Shown here: positions 1-7,881 of the stretch, one piece after another
Layout: every line of letters starts with the position of its first letter
Position numbering within the stretch: the first letter of the stretch is position 1
NCBI GenBank assembly: GCA_037129475.1
Contig: JBAXUY010000003.1
Location: 1 to 64,000 of the forward strand
Direction of reading: 5' to 3'
From: RGVT01 sp037129475
GTDB lineage: Bacteria; Planctomycetota; Planctomycetia; Pirellulales; UBA1268
Length of the DNA stretch: 64,000 nt
Made by a program: the position numbers and the translations under genes
Notes under the pieces: generated by a model
What the model was told of the DNA's origin: nothing
Databases searched by the model: none
Seen by the model: only the letters and a program-made list of their open reading frames with translations

Positions 1-15
1 GAGCTCTGTCGCTAC
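1..15. repeat. Truncated GTAG/CTAC REP half at window edge
   Basis: The first bases read GAGCTCTGTCGCTACGG, which matches the right end of the 55-bp REP pair seen complete at 14138-14192 (…GAGCTCTGTCCCTAC). The CTAC foot is at 12-15. The rest of the element lies outside the window. Confidence 0.6.
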
Positions 16-246
16 GGAGGAGGCTTCGGGCTCCCCATGTCCCGGGAGCCGGCGTGTGTGACCAGCGGAGCCAGGATGGCGCAGCGCCTGTCACTCCGAG
101 TGAGCGAAGGGCTGGAGGCCCGCAGCGAACGTCCGGCGACGGGATCTGGGGAGCCTGAAGCCGGCGCGCAACCCAACGCGACGCACGTCCGACGACACGA
201 TAAGGGGCAGCCCCTCGCCGGTTGAGGCGCATCAGGGCAGCGTGTC
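16..246. other. Non-coding stretch, nothing recognised
   Basis: It lies downstream of the dsbD-like stop codon. A 62-codon plus-strand reading frame (37-225) is present, but it has no ribosome binding site and no recognisable domain, and frames of this length are expected by chance at this GC content. I see no RNA gene. Confidence 0.5.
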
Positions 247-2670
247 TTACGGGAGAGCGGCCGAGTGGATCGTGCCGATCGTGGGCCGGGAAGGGCCGGC
301 CTGCTTGATGGCGTCGAGGACCTGTGATTCGGTGATCAGGTCGCGGAGGATGATCGGGGCGCGCAGCGGCTCGTCGGGGCCGCCTGCCGGAAAAACCGCC
401 AGCACCGGAATCGATCGGCTCTGCAGCGTCTCGAGCATCGACTTGATCTCGGGCGACTCGTCCGTCCAATCGGCGAGGAGTGGCACAACTCGATTGGCCT
501 CGATCGCCGCCTTGACGCGCGTCGTCTCGATGGCCGTGGCCAGGTTCAGCTTGCAGGTCATGCACCAGTCGGCGGAAAAGTCGACGAGCACGGTCGCGCC
601 GGTCTTCTGCAGTTCGGCCAGGCGGGCCCGGGAAAAGGGCTCCCACGGCAGGATCGACTTCACAGGCCCGAGGAACGCAAACGCGAGGGTTCCGATGACG
701 GTCGCCAGCGTGGCGGCCTGGACCCAGCGGCCGAAGCTGACCGAGCCCATCGCGGCATCCTGCGCCTTGCCGATCCACCAGCAGGCGGCCCAGATTCCCA
801 CGAGAAGCGCGAAGGTCGGAATGAAGGAGTCGTGATCGAGGAACGTGAACAGGAAGACGACCGTCCCCAGCATCACGAACCCGAGCACCTCCTTGAGCGT
901 CTCCATCCAGGCCCCCGGCTTCGGCAGGAACCGGACGAGCCCGGGGAATGCGCCCACGAGGAAATAGGGCAGCGCCATCCCGGTGGCGATCGCGCCGAAC
1001 ACGGCGTAGGTGACAGGAGTCGGCTGCGAGAGCGTGAACCCGAACACCGGCCCCAGAAACGGGCCGCTGCAGGGCGTGGCGAGCACGGTGCTGAGCACAC
1101 CCTTGAGGAACGCGCCCAGTGGGCCCTCCTTCGACTGCACGTGGCCCGCTTTTTCGCCAATGAAGCCCGGGATGGGCAGTTCCCAGACACCGAGGAACGA
1201 CAAGGCGAACGCGAACACGATCGCCGCCATCGTCACGTTGAACCGAGTCGACGTGAACTGCTCGCCCCACGCGAGGTTCTCGGTGCCGAGCCCGAGGTTC
1301 GCCGCCACGCTCGCCGTCGCCAGTACGAAGAACACGGCGTAGAGCCCGGCGCAATACCAGAGATTCATCTCGAAGACCTCGCGCCGGGCCTTCCCCGACT
1401 GCTGGGCGAACGACATCAGCTTGAGCCCGAGCACCGGCAGGACGCAGGGCATGAGGTTGAGGATCAGCCCGCCGGCAAGCCCCATGAGAAGCGCCATCGG
1501 CAGCGAGAGCGACGCCGGGGCCGACGCGGTGGCGCTCGTCAACGGCACGGGGGCCCGGGCGATGCTCGGCCCGGTCGCGGCAGTCCGCGGCAGATCGACG
1601 GTGGCCGCCGCGCCGGCAGCCTCGGCGTAGCGGGCCGGAGTGAATTCGACCACGCCGCTGAGCGGGTCGTCGTCGTGCGGCAGGGTCACCTCCAGCCGCA
1701 CCGCGGTGGGGGCGTCGCACGTCGAGTCGGTGCAGGTCTGGAATCCCACCACCGCCTCTGCGGTGCGGGAGTCCCCGGCACGGGGTTCGAGCACCGCCTC
1801 GATGGTCACCGGTCCGTCGATGGCACCCGCGGCGGCGAGGGCGGATTCCGTGGCCGGCTGCGCAACGAGGGCGGTGACCTTGGCGACGCCGACACCGCCA
1901 CCGGGAGGCAGCGACACGATCGTCGGCTTGCCCGTGCCCACGGCTGAGGCGGCGGTCGATGCCGGCGCGTAGAGATGCCACTCCGGCTCGGGCAGGAGCC
2001 GGATCACCAGCGGCCAGAGCCGGGTGCCAGCCGGGCCCGGCCGCGACGGGCCAAAGGCCGCCTCGATCCGCGCGTGGGCCCGCTCCGGAGTGAACGAATG
2101 GGGTGGAGGCACCGCGAGGCCTGCCGCAGGGGCCGGCGTGCCGCTCGTCACCGTGAAGACGAGCGTTTCCGGCGGCGTGCAGGCGTTGTCACGGCACAAC
2201 TGGACGCTGACGGTGCCGTGGATCGCCGCCGCGGAGCCCTCGGGGTTGGGCCCGAGCGGAGCCCGCCACGTCACGCGGCCCGAGTGTTCCTCCACGACGA
2301 GCCCGTTCCAGCCGGGTACGTCATCGACTGTCCGCCGATGCGGGGGCTCGGCGGGCTGAAACGCCGCCACGGGCACCCGCGGCGAGTCGGCTGCCACCGT
2401 GATGGTCGTTCGCTTCGGCCCGCCGGGCTTCTGGTCGAGCGAATACAGGTGCCATCCCTCCTCGAGCACCGCGGTGACCGCCAGAACGTCCCCGTCGGGG
2501 CCTTGTTCGACCGCCGCCTCCACGCGGATCGGGCTCGGGAGGCCGGCCTTCACGCCGGCGAGCGGGTCGAACGCCGGGTCGTCGGCGGCCTTCACCGCGC
2601 CGACGAACGCGCACGCCGCCACGAGGGCCGCAAGCCAGACACAGAGGAATCGGGACGTCGCGTGGTGCAT
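247..2670 (-). CDS. dsbD: DsbD-like thiol:disulfide interchange protein (807 aa)
   Basis: Likely inner-membrane reductase that passes electrons from cytoplasmic thioredoxin to periplasmic thiols (cytochrome c maturation, disulfide isomerisation). Order of parts: N-terminal hydrophobic signal (about residues 8-28), periplasmic region with two DsbD-N-like beta domains (the Cys-containing QLCRDNACTPPE and FQTCTDSTCDAP are both visible), a polytopic CcdA/DsbD core from about residue 390 with the hallmark PCVLPV near 407, and a C-terminal thioredoxin fold with WCMTCK near 703. ATG at 2668-2670. It is longer than E. coli DsbD (about 565 aa), mainly through the enlarged periplasmic part. A frame-shadow on the plus strand covers most of it and is not a gene. 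The family call is firm; the partner proteins are inferred. Confidence 0.9.
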   Translation of the reverse strand: MHHATSRFLCVWLAALVAACAFVGAVKAADDPAFDPLAGVKAGLPSPIRVEAAVEQGPDGDVLAVTAVLEEGWHLYSLDQKPGGPKRTTITVAADSPRVPVAAFQPAEPPHRRTVDDVPGWNGLVVEEHSGRVTWRAPLGPNPEGSAAAIHGTVSVQLCRDNACTPPETLVFTVTSGTPAPAAGLAVPPPHSFTPERAHARIEAAFGPSRPGPAGTRLWPLVIRLLPEPEWHLYAPASTAASAVGTGKPTIVSLPPGGGVGVAKVTALVAQPATESALAAAGAIDGPVTIEAVLEPRAGDSRTAEAVVGFQTCTDSTCDAPTAVRLEVTLPHDDDPLSGVVEFTPARYAEAAGAAATVDLPRTAATGPSIARAPVPLTSATASAPASLSLPMALLMGLAGGLILNLMPCVLPVLGLKLMSFAQQSGKARREVFEMNLWYCAGLYAVFFVLATASVAANLGLGTENLAWGEQFTSTRFNVTMAAIVFAFALSFLGVWELPIPGFIGEKAGHVQSKEGPLGAFLKGVLSTVLATPCSGPFLGPVFGFTLSQPTPVTYAVFGAIATGMALPYFLVGAFPGLVRFLPKPGAWMETLKEVLGFVMLGTVVFLFTFLDHDSFIPTFALLVGIWAACWWIGKAQDAAMGSVSFGRWVQAATLATVIGTLAFAFLGPVKSILPWEPFSRARLAELQKTGATVLVDFSADWCMTCKLNLATAIETTRVKAAIEANRVVPLLADWTDESPEIKSMLETLQSRSIPVLAVFPAGGPDEPLRAPIILRDLITESQVLDAIKQAGPSRPTIGTIHSAALP

Positions 2671-2706
2671 ACCTGCAAAAATCCTACCGGGGCCGTTTTC
2701 CCACGG

Positions 2707-3786
2707 TCAATTCCGGCCGGGCAACCCATCTCGGGCGGTGTCCAGCGCGCCCGGCAGGTGCCGCACGAGTCGATCAATCCTGTCGAGCACGCGAGTCATA
2801 TCGTCAAACGTGCGCAGATCCGTGATCAACCACCGAAACCAGTTGTCGAGGCCGCAGATCACGCCGGTCGCGTGGAGCCAGGGAATCAGGCTCCGTTCCT
2901 GGGCCGGGAGTGGCCGCACCGTCTCGTAGGCCACGAGGGCCTCGTGCCACCGTTCCATGAACGAACCGCCGTGGTGCTCCGTCGGCGCCTGCCAGCTTCC
3001 GAGCAGTCGGGCGAGGTCGGTCGCGGGCGTGTCGTGGCCGGCGGCATGAAAGTCGACGAATCCGGCGAGGCGGCCGTCATCGGCAAAGAGCACGTGATCG
3101 CTCCAGACGTCGCGCAGGACGGGCTGCGTGACCACGGCGGGCGCACCGGCGGAGGCGATGCACTCGAGCGCGGCCTGGCCTTCGCACGTCTCGAACACCT
3201 CGACGGCGCGGAGCAGCCGGCACTGGATCGCAGCGGACGGCTGGGCCGCCGCCGACGGCTGGAGCCCGCGCCACGGTGATGCGAGCAGGCGGGTCGCCTG
3301 CTCGACCCGGCGGAGAACGCCTGGCGACGGTTCGCTGCGGGGCGTCGAACCGGGAAGTGCGGCCGCCGCCGCATGCAGACGTGCGAGCCCCGCGAGCGCG
3401 GCCGCCGCCTCCGAAACGGTGGGGGCAGGGCGGGGGGAGCCGGGGACGAATGCGACCAGTTCCCAGCGTACGCCGGTGGGATCGATCGCGATGGTCGCGA
3501 CTCCCGAGCCCGCCGGCGGGGCTTGCTCGGGCCGCACGGCGACGACGTCGGGCACGGTCGCCACGCCGGCAGCGCGCAGGCGACGCATCAGGCCGTGCAC
3601 CCACGCGGCGCGACTGGCTGGCAGCGCAGCGGAAAAACTCTTGAGCACGTATCGCGCCCCCGAGGCACGCTGCACGAGAAACACGCGTGAGCCGCTGAAG
3701 CCCGAGCCGCCGATCCGCGTGATCATCACGGCCTCGGTGCCGAACCACGCACTGCAATCCGGAGGGGCACGACGCATCACGATCAC
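2707..3786 (-). CDS. APH/choline-kinase-like phosphotransferase (359 aa)
   Basis: Cytoplasmic small-molecule kinase of the aminoglycoside phosphotransferase (PF01636) fold. The N-lobe shows FSGSRVFLVQ and the ATP-lysine segment YVLKSF. The C-lobe has a modified catalytic loop near residue 230 (SDHVLFADDGRLAGFVDF) followed by GHDTPATDLARLLGSW, the usual D-x-D/DLAR pattern of the family. The expected catalytic 'HGDLxxxN' is not canonical here (RDVWSDHVLF: Asp kept, the Asn position not clear), so catalytic competence is uncertain. The substrate is unknown. The start at 3786 (MIVMRRAP) could instead be the Met three codons later. It lies 36 bp upstream of dsbD on the same strand and may be co-transcribed with it. 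Confidence 0.65.
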   Translation of the reverse strand: MIVMRRAPPDCSAWFGTEAVMITRIGGSGFSGSRVFLVQRASGARYVLKSFSAALPASRAAWVHGLMRRLRAAGVATVPDVVAVRPEQAPPAGSGVATIAIDPTGVRWELVAFVPGSPRPAPTVSEAAAALAGLARLHAAAAALPGSTPRSEPSPGVLRRVEQATRLLASPWRGLQPSAAAQPSAAIQCRLLRAVEVFETCEGQAALECIASAGAPAVVTQPVLRDVWSDHVLFADDGRLAGFVDFHAAGHDTPATDLARLLGSWQAPTEHHGGSFMERWHEALVAYETVRPLPAQERSLIPWLHATGVICGLDNWFRWLITDLRTFDDMTRVLDRIDRLVRHLPGALDTARDGLPGRN

Positions 3787-3862
3787 CTTGGCCGGAGGCG
3801 GGCCGGCCTGTTACGCTTCTGTCCTGAGAGAGATCGTACGCGGGCGTGCCCCGGAGGGGATC

Positions 3863-4252
3863 ATGGCCGAAGAGTTGAAAATTCTCCTCGTCTCCCCCGA
3901 CCTGCTCTCGACGAGCCGGATCGCGGCCCTCGCCCGACCGATTCCGGCACGGGTCGAAACACTTCGCAGTCTCGATGAAGAACCGCGTGAAGGGCCGTTC
4001 GACCTCATGCTTCTCGATCTCCAGGCGCTTGCCGGAGACTCGGCCGTGATCGTGGCACGGGCTGCGAAACTCGTCGAGAAGCAGGTGGATGGCACGGGCC
4101 GCAGCGCGAAGTTGGTGGCCTTCGGGCCCCACGTGCAGAAGGAGCGGCTTGCCGACGCCGTGGCGGCCGGGGCCGATGCGGCCGTGAGCCGCGGGGAACT
4201 GTTGGGGTCGTTCCCGGGACTCGTGAAGCGCTGGATGACGGCGACAGGCTGA
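3863..4252 (+). CDS. Receiver-like protein with degenerate phosphorylation pocket (129 aa)
   Basis: A stand-alone CheY-like alpha/beta fold: KILLVSPD at the N terminus, FDLMLLDL with the candidate phospho-Asp near residue 54, and VSRGELLGSFPGLV at the end. The paired acidic residues that bind Mg2+ (usually DD) are replaced by SPD, and the conserved Lys after beta5 is Arg (VSRGEL), so it is probably a pseudo-receiver or signal-independent adaptor. The start ATG at 3863 follows GGAGGGG at 3852-3858; the frame is open far upstream (from 3128), but that part is antisense to the kinase gene. Divergent from the kinase and convergent with the membrane-protein gene (8 bp apart). Confidence 0.6.
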   Translation: MAEELKILLVSPDLLSTSRIAALARPIPARVETLRSLDEEPREGPFDLMLLDLQALAGDSAVIVARAAKLVEKQVDGTGRSAKLVAFGPHVQKERLADAVAAGADAAVSRGELLGSFPGLVKRWMTATG

Positions 4253-4260
4253 AGCCAGTC

Positions 4261-5439
4261 TTACGTCGTGCCAGGCTCGTCGAGCACGACCTCGTCGAGT
4301 TCCGTGCCGTCGACGTCCTGCCGCAACAGCATGTAGGCGGCCGTGGCGATCGCCCAGAAGTACCCCCAGCCGAACGAACCCAGGAGCGACTCGAGGCCGC
4401 GGGTCCAAAAGCCGAGCGCCCGGATGCCCCACGAGGCGTCGGTGGTGCCGCGCAGTCCTTCGAGCACGGCGAGCGTGCGGTCGTGGCCCATGCCGAAGCT
4501 GGCGGCCCACAGCGCGAGCGTGCTCGTGGCGTCGGCGAACAGGCCGGCGGCGGCGAAGGCGGGCAGGGCGACGACCAACGCCACGAGCCCGTAGAACGCG
4601 TAGTGCAGCGGACGCTGGTAGAGGTAGGAGAACGACGTCGAAATCGCCTGAAAGCTGTCGCCGCGCTCGACGCCAACGGCCGCCACCATCAGAGGCCACC
4701 CGAAGACGAGGCCGATCGCGAGGATCGCGAGCACGACGGCGCCCGCGAGCACCAGCGGCCAGATGGCGCCGGCGACCGCCAGGCCCCAGTCGGTGCGCAT
4801 GAGCAGGCCGAGCAGTGCCCCGGGGATCGACAGGGCGACGATCCCCAGCAGCACGAATCCGACCGAGTTGAACGCCGCGAGCCACTTGCGGGCGCCATAC
4901 AGCACGGCGCCGACGAGGCCCGGGGCCTCCTCGCCGATCAGTTTGAGGGCGACATGCCGCGTGATCGCGGTGCCGAAGATCGACCACACGAGCACGAACC
5001 ATCCGATCCGCACCAGTGCCCCGCCCATCTGGGTCAGCGTGGCCGTGGGACGGAACGGGATGCCGACGAGGTCGAGCACGTCGGCCACGGGTCGGGGGAG
5101 CCAGGCCCACGCCGACCGCAGAGCCGGAAGAGCCTGTCGGCTCGGCGCGAGTAACGCGGTGGCACCGGAGCCATCGGGCCCTGGGATGACCGGGCCACCG
5201 CCGAGCGATGCATCCAGAATGGCGTCGGCTGCTGGATCGGCGCCCGCCAGCCTCAGGCTGTCGGCGATCGACCACCCGGCCCACGTGGCCAGGCCGCCGA
5301 GCAGGGCGAGAAGGATCACCGTCGGGGCGAACGCGGCGCCCGCGGCCCGAAACAGGAGCCACCACGGCAACGCCTCGCTCCAGAGAATCTCGTGAATGAT
5401 CCGGCCGCGATCGTGCGGGGGCGTGTCGTCCTGGGACAT
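4261..5439 (-). CDS. Multispanning membrane protein, unknown function (392 aa)
   Basis: Integral membrane protein with roughly six to eight hydrophobic helices, for example WWLLFRAAGAAFAPTVILLA near the N terminus, IGWFVLVWSIFGTAITR, SVGFVLLGIVALSIPGALLG, the long stretch at AGAIWPLVLAGAVVLAILAI, and YAFYGLVALVVALPAFAAAG. The acidic C-terminal tail ends in DEPGTT. It resembles planctomycete membrane proteins annotated only as hypothetical; I do not recognise a catalytic motif. ATG at 5437-5439 follows GGAGGGAGAG, which decides the start over the longer open frame that reads through the REP repeats upstream. It lies downstream of yacG in the same direction, separated by three palindromic repeats. 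Confidence 0.65.
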   Translation of the reverse strand: MSQDDTPPHDRGRIIHEILWSEALPWWLLFRAAGAAFAPTVILLALLGGLATWAGWSIADSLRLAGADPAADAILDASLGGGPVIPGPDGSGATALLAPSRQALPALRSAWAWLPRPVADVLDLVGIPFRPTATLTQMGGALVRIGWFVLVWSIFGTAITRHVALKLIGEEAPGLVGAVLYGARKWLAAFNSVGFVLLGIVALSIPGALLGLLMRTDWGLAVAGAIWPLVLAGAVVLAILAIGLVFGWPLMVAAVGVERGDSFQAISTSFSYLYQRPLHYAFYGLVALVVALPAFAAAGLFADATSTLALWAASFGMGHDRTLAVLEGLRGTTDASWGIRALGFWTRGLESLLGSFGWGYFWAIATAAYMLLRQDVDGTELDEVVLDEPGTT

Positions 5440-5507
5440 TCTCTCTCCCTCCGAGCAAGTGCGTGTGCGAGCGTGGCGGCAAGTATAGGCGAAAACAGCG
5501 GACGGCT

Positions 5508-5623
5508 GGTGGCGGTGTGCAGACTTCCAGTCTGCACCTACGGGCCGGGCGGCGGAAGTCCGGTAGCCGCAGAGTGGCACTCTGCGGGATGTAGCGGTGT
5601 GCAGACTGCCAGTCTGCACCTAC
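5508..5623. repeat. Cluster of three REP-type hairpins
   Basis: Three near-perfect palindromes sit in the gap between yacG and the membrane-protein gene. Hairpin A: GTGCAGACT (5517-5525), loop TCC, AGTCTGCAC (5529-5537), then CTAC (5538-5541). Hairpin B: GTAG (5563-5566), then CCGCAGAGTG (5567-5576), one G, CACTCTGCGG (5578-5587). Hairpin C: GTAG (5591-5594), GTGCAGACT (5599-5607), GCC, AGTCTGCAC (5611-5619), CTAC (5620-5623). GTAG/CTAC feet are the tetranucleotide known from REP elements recognised by RAYT transposases. The last CTAC contains the yacG stop codon. The hairpins may also weaken read-through into the membrane gene. Confidence 0.75.
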
Positions 5624-5790
5624 TCTTCAGCCTCGTCACCGTCGCCGTCGGGCCGCTTCTTCTCCGGAACGGCGTACGACTCGTCGAGCCAGCGGCCCAG
5701 GTCGATCAGGCGACAGCGATCGCTGCAGAACGGCACCGTCGGCGTCTTTTCGAGATCGACATGGGCGTCGCAGACGGGGCATCGTGGCAT
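5620..5790 (-). CDS. yacG: YacG, zinc-binding DNA gyrase inhibitor family (56 aa)
   Basis: Translating 5790 down to 5620 gives a 56-residue protein starting MPRCPVCDAH and containing PFCSDRCRLIDLGRW. This is the YacG pattern: CxxC (Cys4, Cys7) and CxxxC (Cys22, Cys26) around a short beta hairpin, then R-L-I-D-L-G-x-W, then an acidic tail. E. coli YacG (65 aa) binds GyrB and blocks DNA binding. ATG at 5788-5790; the upstream fmdB-like gene ends 3 nt before it. The TAG stop is the complement of CTA at 5620-5622, inside the CTAC foot of a REP hairpin, so the repeat supplies the stop codon. Confidence 0.9.
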   Translation of the reverse strand: MPRCPVCDAHVDLEKTPTVPFCSDRCRLIDLGRWLDESYAVPEKKRPDGDGDEAEE

Positions 5791-5793
5791 CGC

Positions 5794-6081
5794 TCAGCCC
5801 TCGCCTCCGCCCTTCGGTTCCGACTTCTTCTCGCCAGCCCCCTTCGACCCTTCCGACTTTCCGCCCGAATCCGCTGCGGCACCCTTCTTATATGACTCGC
5901 TGCGGTAGTCGGTCTTGTAGAAGCCCGAGCCCTTGAAGACGATCGCGCCTCCTGCACCGATCAGCCGACGCAGCTTCTTCTTACTGCACTTCGGGCAGGT
6001 CTTCTTCACCGGATCGGTCATCGACTGAAAAAGTTCGAACGCGTGGCCGCAGCCATCGCAGACATAATCGTACGTGGGCAT
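5794..6081 (-). CDS. FmdB-family zinc-ribbon protein (95 aa)
   Basis: The N terminus MPTYDYVCDGCGHAFELF and the later CPKCSKKKLRRLIGAGGAIV form the four-cysteine zinc ribbon of the FmdB/CxxC_CXXC_SSSS family (PF09723). The rest is a GSGFYKTDYR segment, as in relatives, and a Lys/Gly/Glu-rich low-complexity tail. Family members are small putative regulatory proteins; the molecular role is not established. It sits between grpE (6 nt upstream) and yacG (3 nt downstream), clearly in the same transcription unit, which suggests a link to stress or protein-quality functions. That link is inference from position only. Confidence 0.85.
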   Translation of the reverse strand: MPTYDYVCDGCGHAFELFQSMTDPVKKTCPKCSKKKLRRLIGAGGAIVFKGSGFYKTDYRSESYKKGAAADSGGKSEGSKGAGEKKSEPKGGGEG

Positions 6082-6087
6082 CTGGGG

Positions 6088-6594
6088 CTACTCCTGTTTG
6101 GCCACGATGACCTGGGCCGGACGCACGACGCGGTCGTGGAGCTGGTACCCGCGGCTCGCCGCCCCCACGATCGTGCCCGCAGCGGCGTCGGGCACCACCT
6201 GGTGGAGGATGGCGTCGTGCACGGCCGGGTCGAAGGCATGGCCGATCGTGTCGATCGTCTTGCAGCCGTGCGCGTCGAGCACCTTCTCGATCTGCTGGGC
6301 CGTCATGCGGAAGCCGGCCTTGAGGCTCTCGATATCGGCCGTCTTCTCAGAGGCGTCGACGGCCCGCAGCACGGTGTCGAGTACGGGAAGCAGATCACGA
6401 AGCAGGTCCATCTCCCGATAGCGCTGCGCGTCGTCGTACTCCCGGCGGGCACGCTTGCGAAAATTCTCGAGTTCGGCCTGGACGCGCAGCACCCGCTCCT
6501 CGGCGTCCTGCAGTTGCTGCTCGAGGGCCGGGCTGGGACCGGCCTCCGCGGCCGTTTCGTGTGGGGGCAGTTCGTCGTCGTCATGCGTGGTCAT
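6088..6594 (-). CDS. grpE: GrpE nucleotide exchange factor (168 aa)
   Basis: Cytoplasmic cochaperone that releases ADP from DnaK. An acidic N-terminal tail is followed by a long coiled coil (about residues 25-65; RVQAELENFRKRARRE is the diagnostic GrpE segment), LLPVLDTVLRAV, and the C-terminal beta domain with GHAFDPAVHDAI and GTIVGAASRGYQLHDRVVRPAQVIV, matching the PF01025 signature. The length is typical. It lies 82 nt downstream of dnaJ and 6 nt upstream of the fmdB-like gene on the same strand. No dnaK is present in the window, so its partner DnaK is encoded elsewhere. Confidence 0.95.
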   Translation of the reverse strand: MTTHDDDELPPHETAAEAGPSPALEQQLQDAEERVLRVQAELENFRKRARREYDDAQRYREMDLLRDLLPVLDTVLRAVDASEKTADIESLKAGFRMTAQQIEKVLDAHGCKTIDTIGHAFDPAVHDAILHQVVPDAAAGTIVGAASRGYQLHDRVVRPAQVIVAKQE

Positions 6595-6635
6595 CAGGTG
6601 TTCTCCGCTGGAATCGGATCAGTCCCAGGGTATCT

Positions 6636-6690
6636 GGAATTCTTCGATCTGGATTTCTCGATCTCGATTTCTCGACCTAGGATTCTTCGA
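6636..6690. repeat. 14-15 bp imperfect tandem repeat across the dnaJ 3' end
   Basis: Degenerate copies of GGATTTCTCGATCT follow each other: GGAATTCTTCGATCT, GGATTTCTCGATCT, CGATTTCTCGACCT and AGGATTCTTCGACG. They run from the dnaJ-grpE gap into the last codons of dnaJ, including its TAG stop (complement of 6677-6679). It is probably slippage-generated; no known element is recognised. Confidence 0.6.
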
Positions 6691-7822
6691 CGCCGCCCGC
6701 CTGGGCCTGGAAATACTCGGCGAGCCGGGTGAAGAAGCTCGAGCGTTTCACGCTCACCGCCTTTTGCTCCTCGGTGGCCAGTTCCCGGAGCAGCTTCTCG
6801 GCCTTCGGTGAGAGCGTCTTCGGCACCTCCACGTGGACGTGGACGTGGAGGTCGCCGACGCCGCGGCCCCGCACCTCGGGCATGCCGAGCCCACGAACGC
6901 GGATCACCTCGCCCGCCTGCGTGCCACGCTTGAGCTCGAGCGGTTTCGGGCCGTCGAGCGTCGGCACGTCGACCGTGGCACCGAGCGCCGCCTGGCTGAA
7001 CGTCACCGGCACCTCGCAGTGCAGGTCGCGGCCGTCGCGCTTGAGGAAGGGGTGCTCCTCGATCTCGATCATGCAGTAGCAGTCGCCGGGCGGGCCACCG
7101 TTGCCACCGGGCTCCCCTTCACCGGCCAGCCGCACCCGCACGTCGTTGTCGACGCCCGCGGGGATCGTCACCCGGCGTTCAACATGTTCCTCGGTGAGAC
7201 CCTCGCCGCCACACTCCCGGCACTTCTCGCGCACGATGCTGCCCGCACCCTGGCAGGCCGGGCAGGTCGTCTGGAGGCGAAACACGCCCGCCTGCTGGAT
7301 CACCTGGCCACGGCCCGCGCAATAGTCGCAGGGCACGGGCGCCGTCCCCTTTTTCGCGCCGCTGCCGTCGCAGGCGGCACACGCCTCGTGCCGGGTGAAC
7401 TCGACCGTCTTCGTCGCGCCCCGGGCCGCCTCGACGAGCGAGAGCGACACGCTCGAAAACACGTCGCGGCCCTTCCGCGGCCGGTTGCCCCGCCGGCCGC
7501 CGCTCCCGCCGAAGAATCCCCCGCCGAAGATGTCGCCGAAGGCCTCGAAGATGTCGCCGATGTCGTTGAAGTCGTGAACGGGCCCGCCCTGCAGGCCCGC
7601 ATGCCCGTAGCGGTCGTACCGCGACCGCAGCGTGTCGTCGGACAGCACCTCGAACGCCCGCGCGGCCTCCTTGAAGCGGTCGGCCGCCTCGTGGTCGCCC
7701 GGGTTCTTGTCGGGATGAAAGCGGATCGCCAGTTTGCGATACGAGTCGGAGATCTGGGCCTTCGACGCGGTGCGTTCGACGCCCAAGACCTCGTAGAAAT
7801 CGCGCTGCGGGGTGTGGGGCAT
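6677..7822 (-). CDS. dnaJ: DnaJ (Hsp40) chaperone (381 aa)
   Basis: Type I Hsp40 that delivers substrates to DnaK and stimulates its ATPase. J domain at residues 6-72 with HPD at 36-38; Gly/Phe-rich linker (GDIFGGGFFGGSGG); four CxxCxGxG zinc-centre repeats between about 140 and 215 (CAACDGSG, CDYCAGRG, CPACQGAG, CRECGGEG); and C-terminal peptide-binding domains I/II with FLKRDGRDL and LGATVDVPTLDG. Normal length. The order groEL-dnaJ-grpE on one strand makes a heat-shock-type unit. The last codons lie in a short tandem repeat. Confidence 0.96.
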   Translation of the reverse strand: MPHTPQRDFYEVLGVERTASKAQISDSYRKLAIRFHPDKNPGDHEAADRFKEAARAFEVLSDDTLRSRYDRYGHAGLQGGPVHDFNDIGDIFEAFGDIFGGGFFGGSGGRRGNRPRKGRDVFSSVSLSLVEAARGATKTVEFTRHEACAACDGSGAKKGTAPVPCDYCAGRGQVIQQAGVFRLQTTCPACQGAGSIVREKCRECGGEGLTEEHVERRVTIPAGVDNDVRVRLAGEGEPGGNGGPPGDCYCMIEIEEHPFLKRDGRDLHCEVPVTFSQAALGATVDVPTLDGPKPLELKRGTQAGEVIRVRGLGMPEVRGRGVGDLHVHVHVEVPKTLSPKAEKLLRELATEEQKAVSVKRSSFFTRLAEYFQAQAGGVEES

Positions 7823-7856
7823 GGGTGAGCGGGCGACGCTCCGTACGCCGGAGAAT

Positions 7857-7874
7857 GACAGGCGGAAGCCTGTC
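7857..7874. repeat. Intergenic hairpin GACAGGC/GCCTGTC
   Basis: GACAGGC (7857-7863), GGAA, GCCTGTC (7868-7874) form a perfect 7-bp stem between groEL(1) and dnaJ, 7 bp past the groEL stop. The arms resemble those of the GACAGGCC REP hairpins elsewhere in the window, but the GTAG/CTAC feet are missing. It could act as a processing site or partial terminator within the chaperone unit. Confidence 0.5.
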
Positions 7875-7881
7875 CCACAGG

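Noticed and set aside
37..225. 62-codon open frame at the left edge
   Set aside because: No ribosome binding site, no recognisable domain, and typical of random frames at this GC content.
3077..5482. 801-codon minus-strand open frame across the kinase, receiver and membrane genes
   Set aside because: Arg/Pro/Gly-rich out-of-frame translation covering several real genes; no domain and no start signal.
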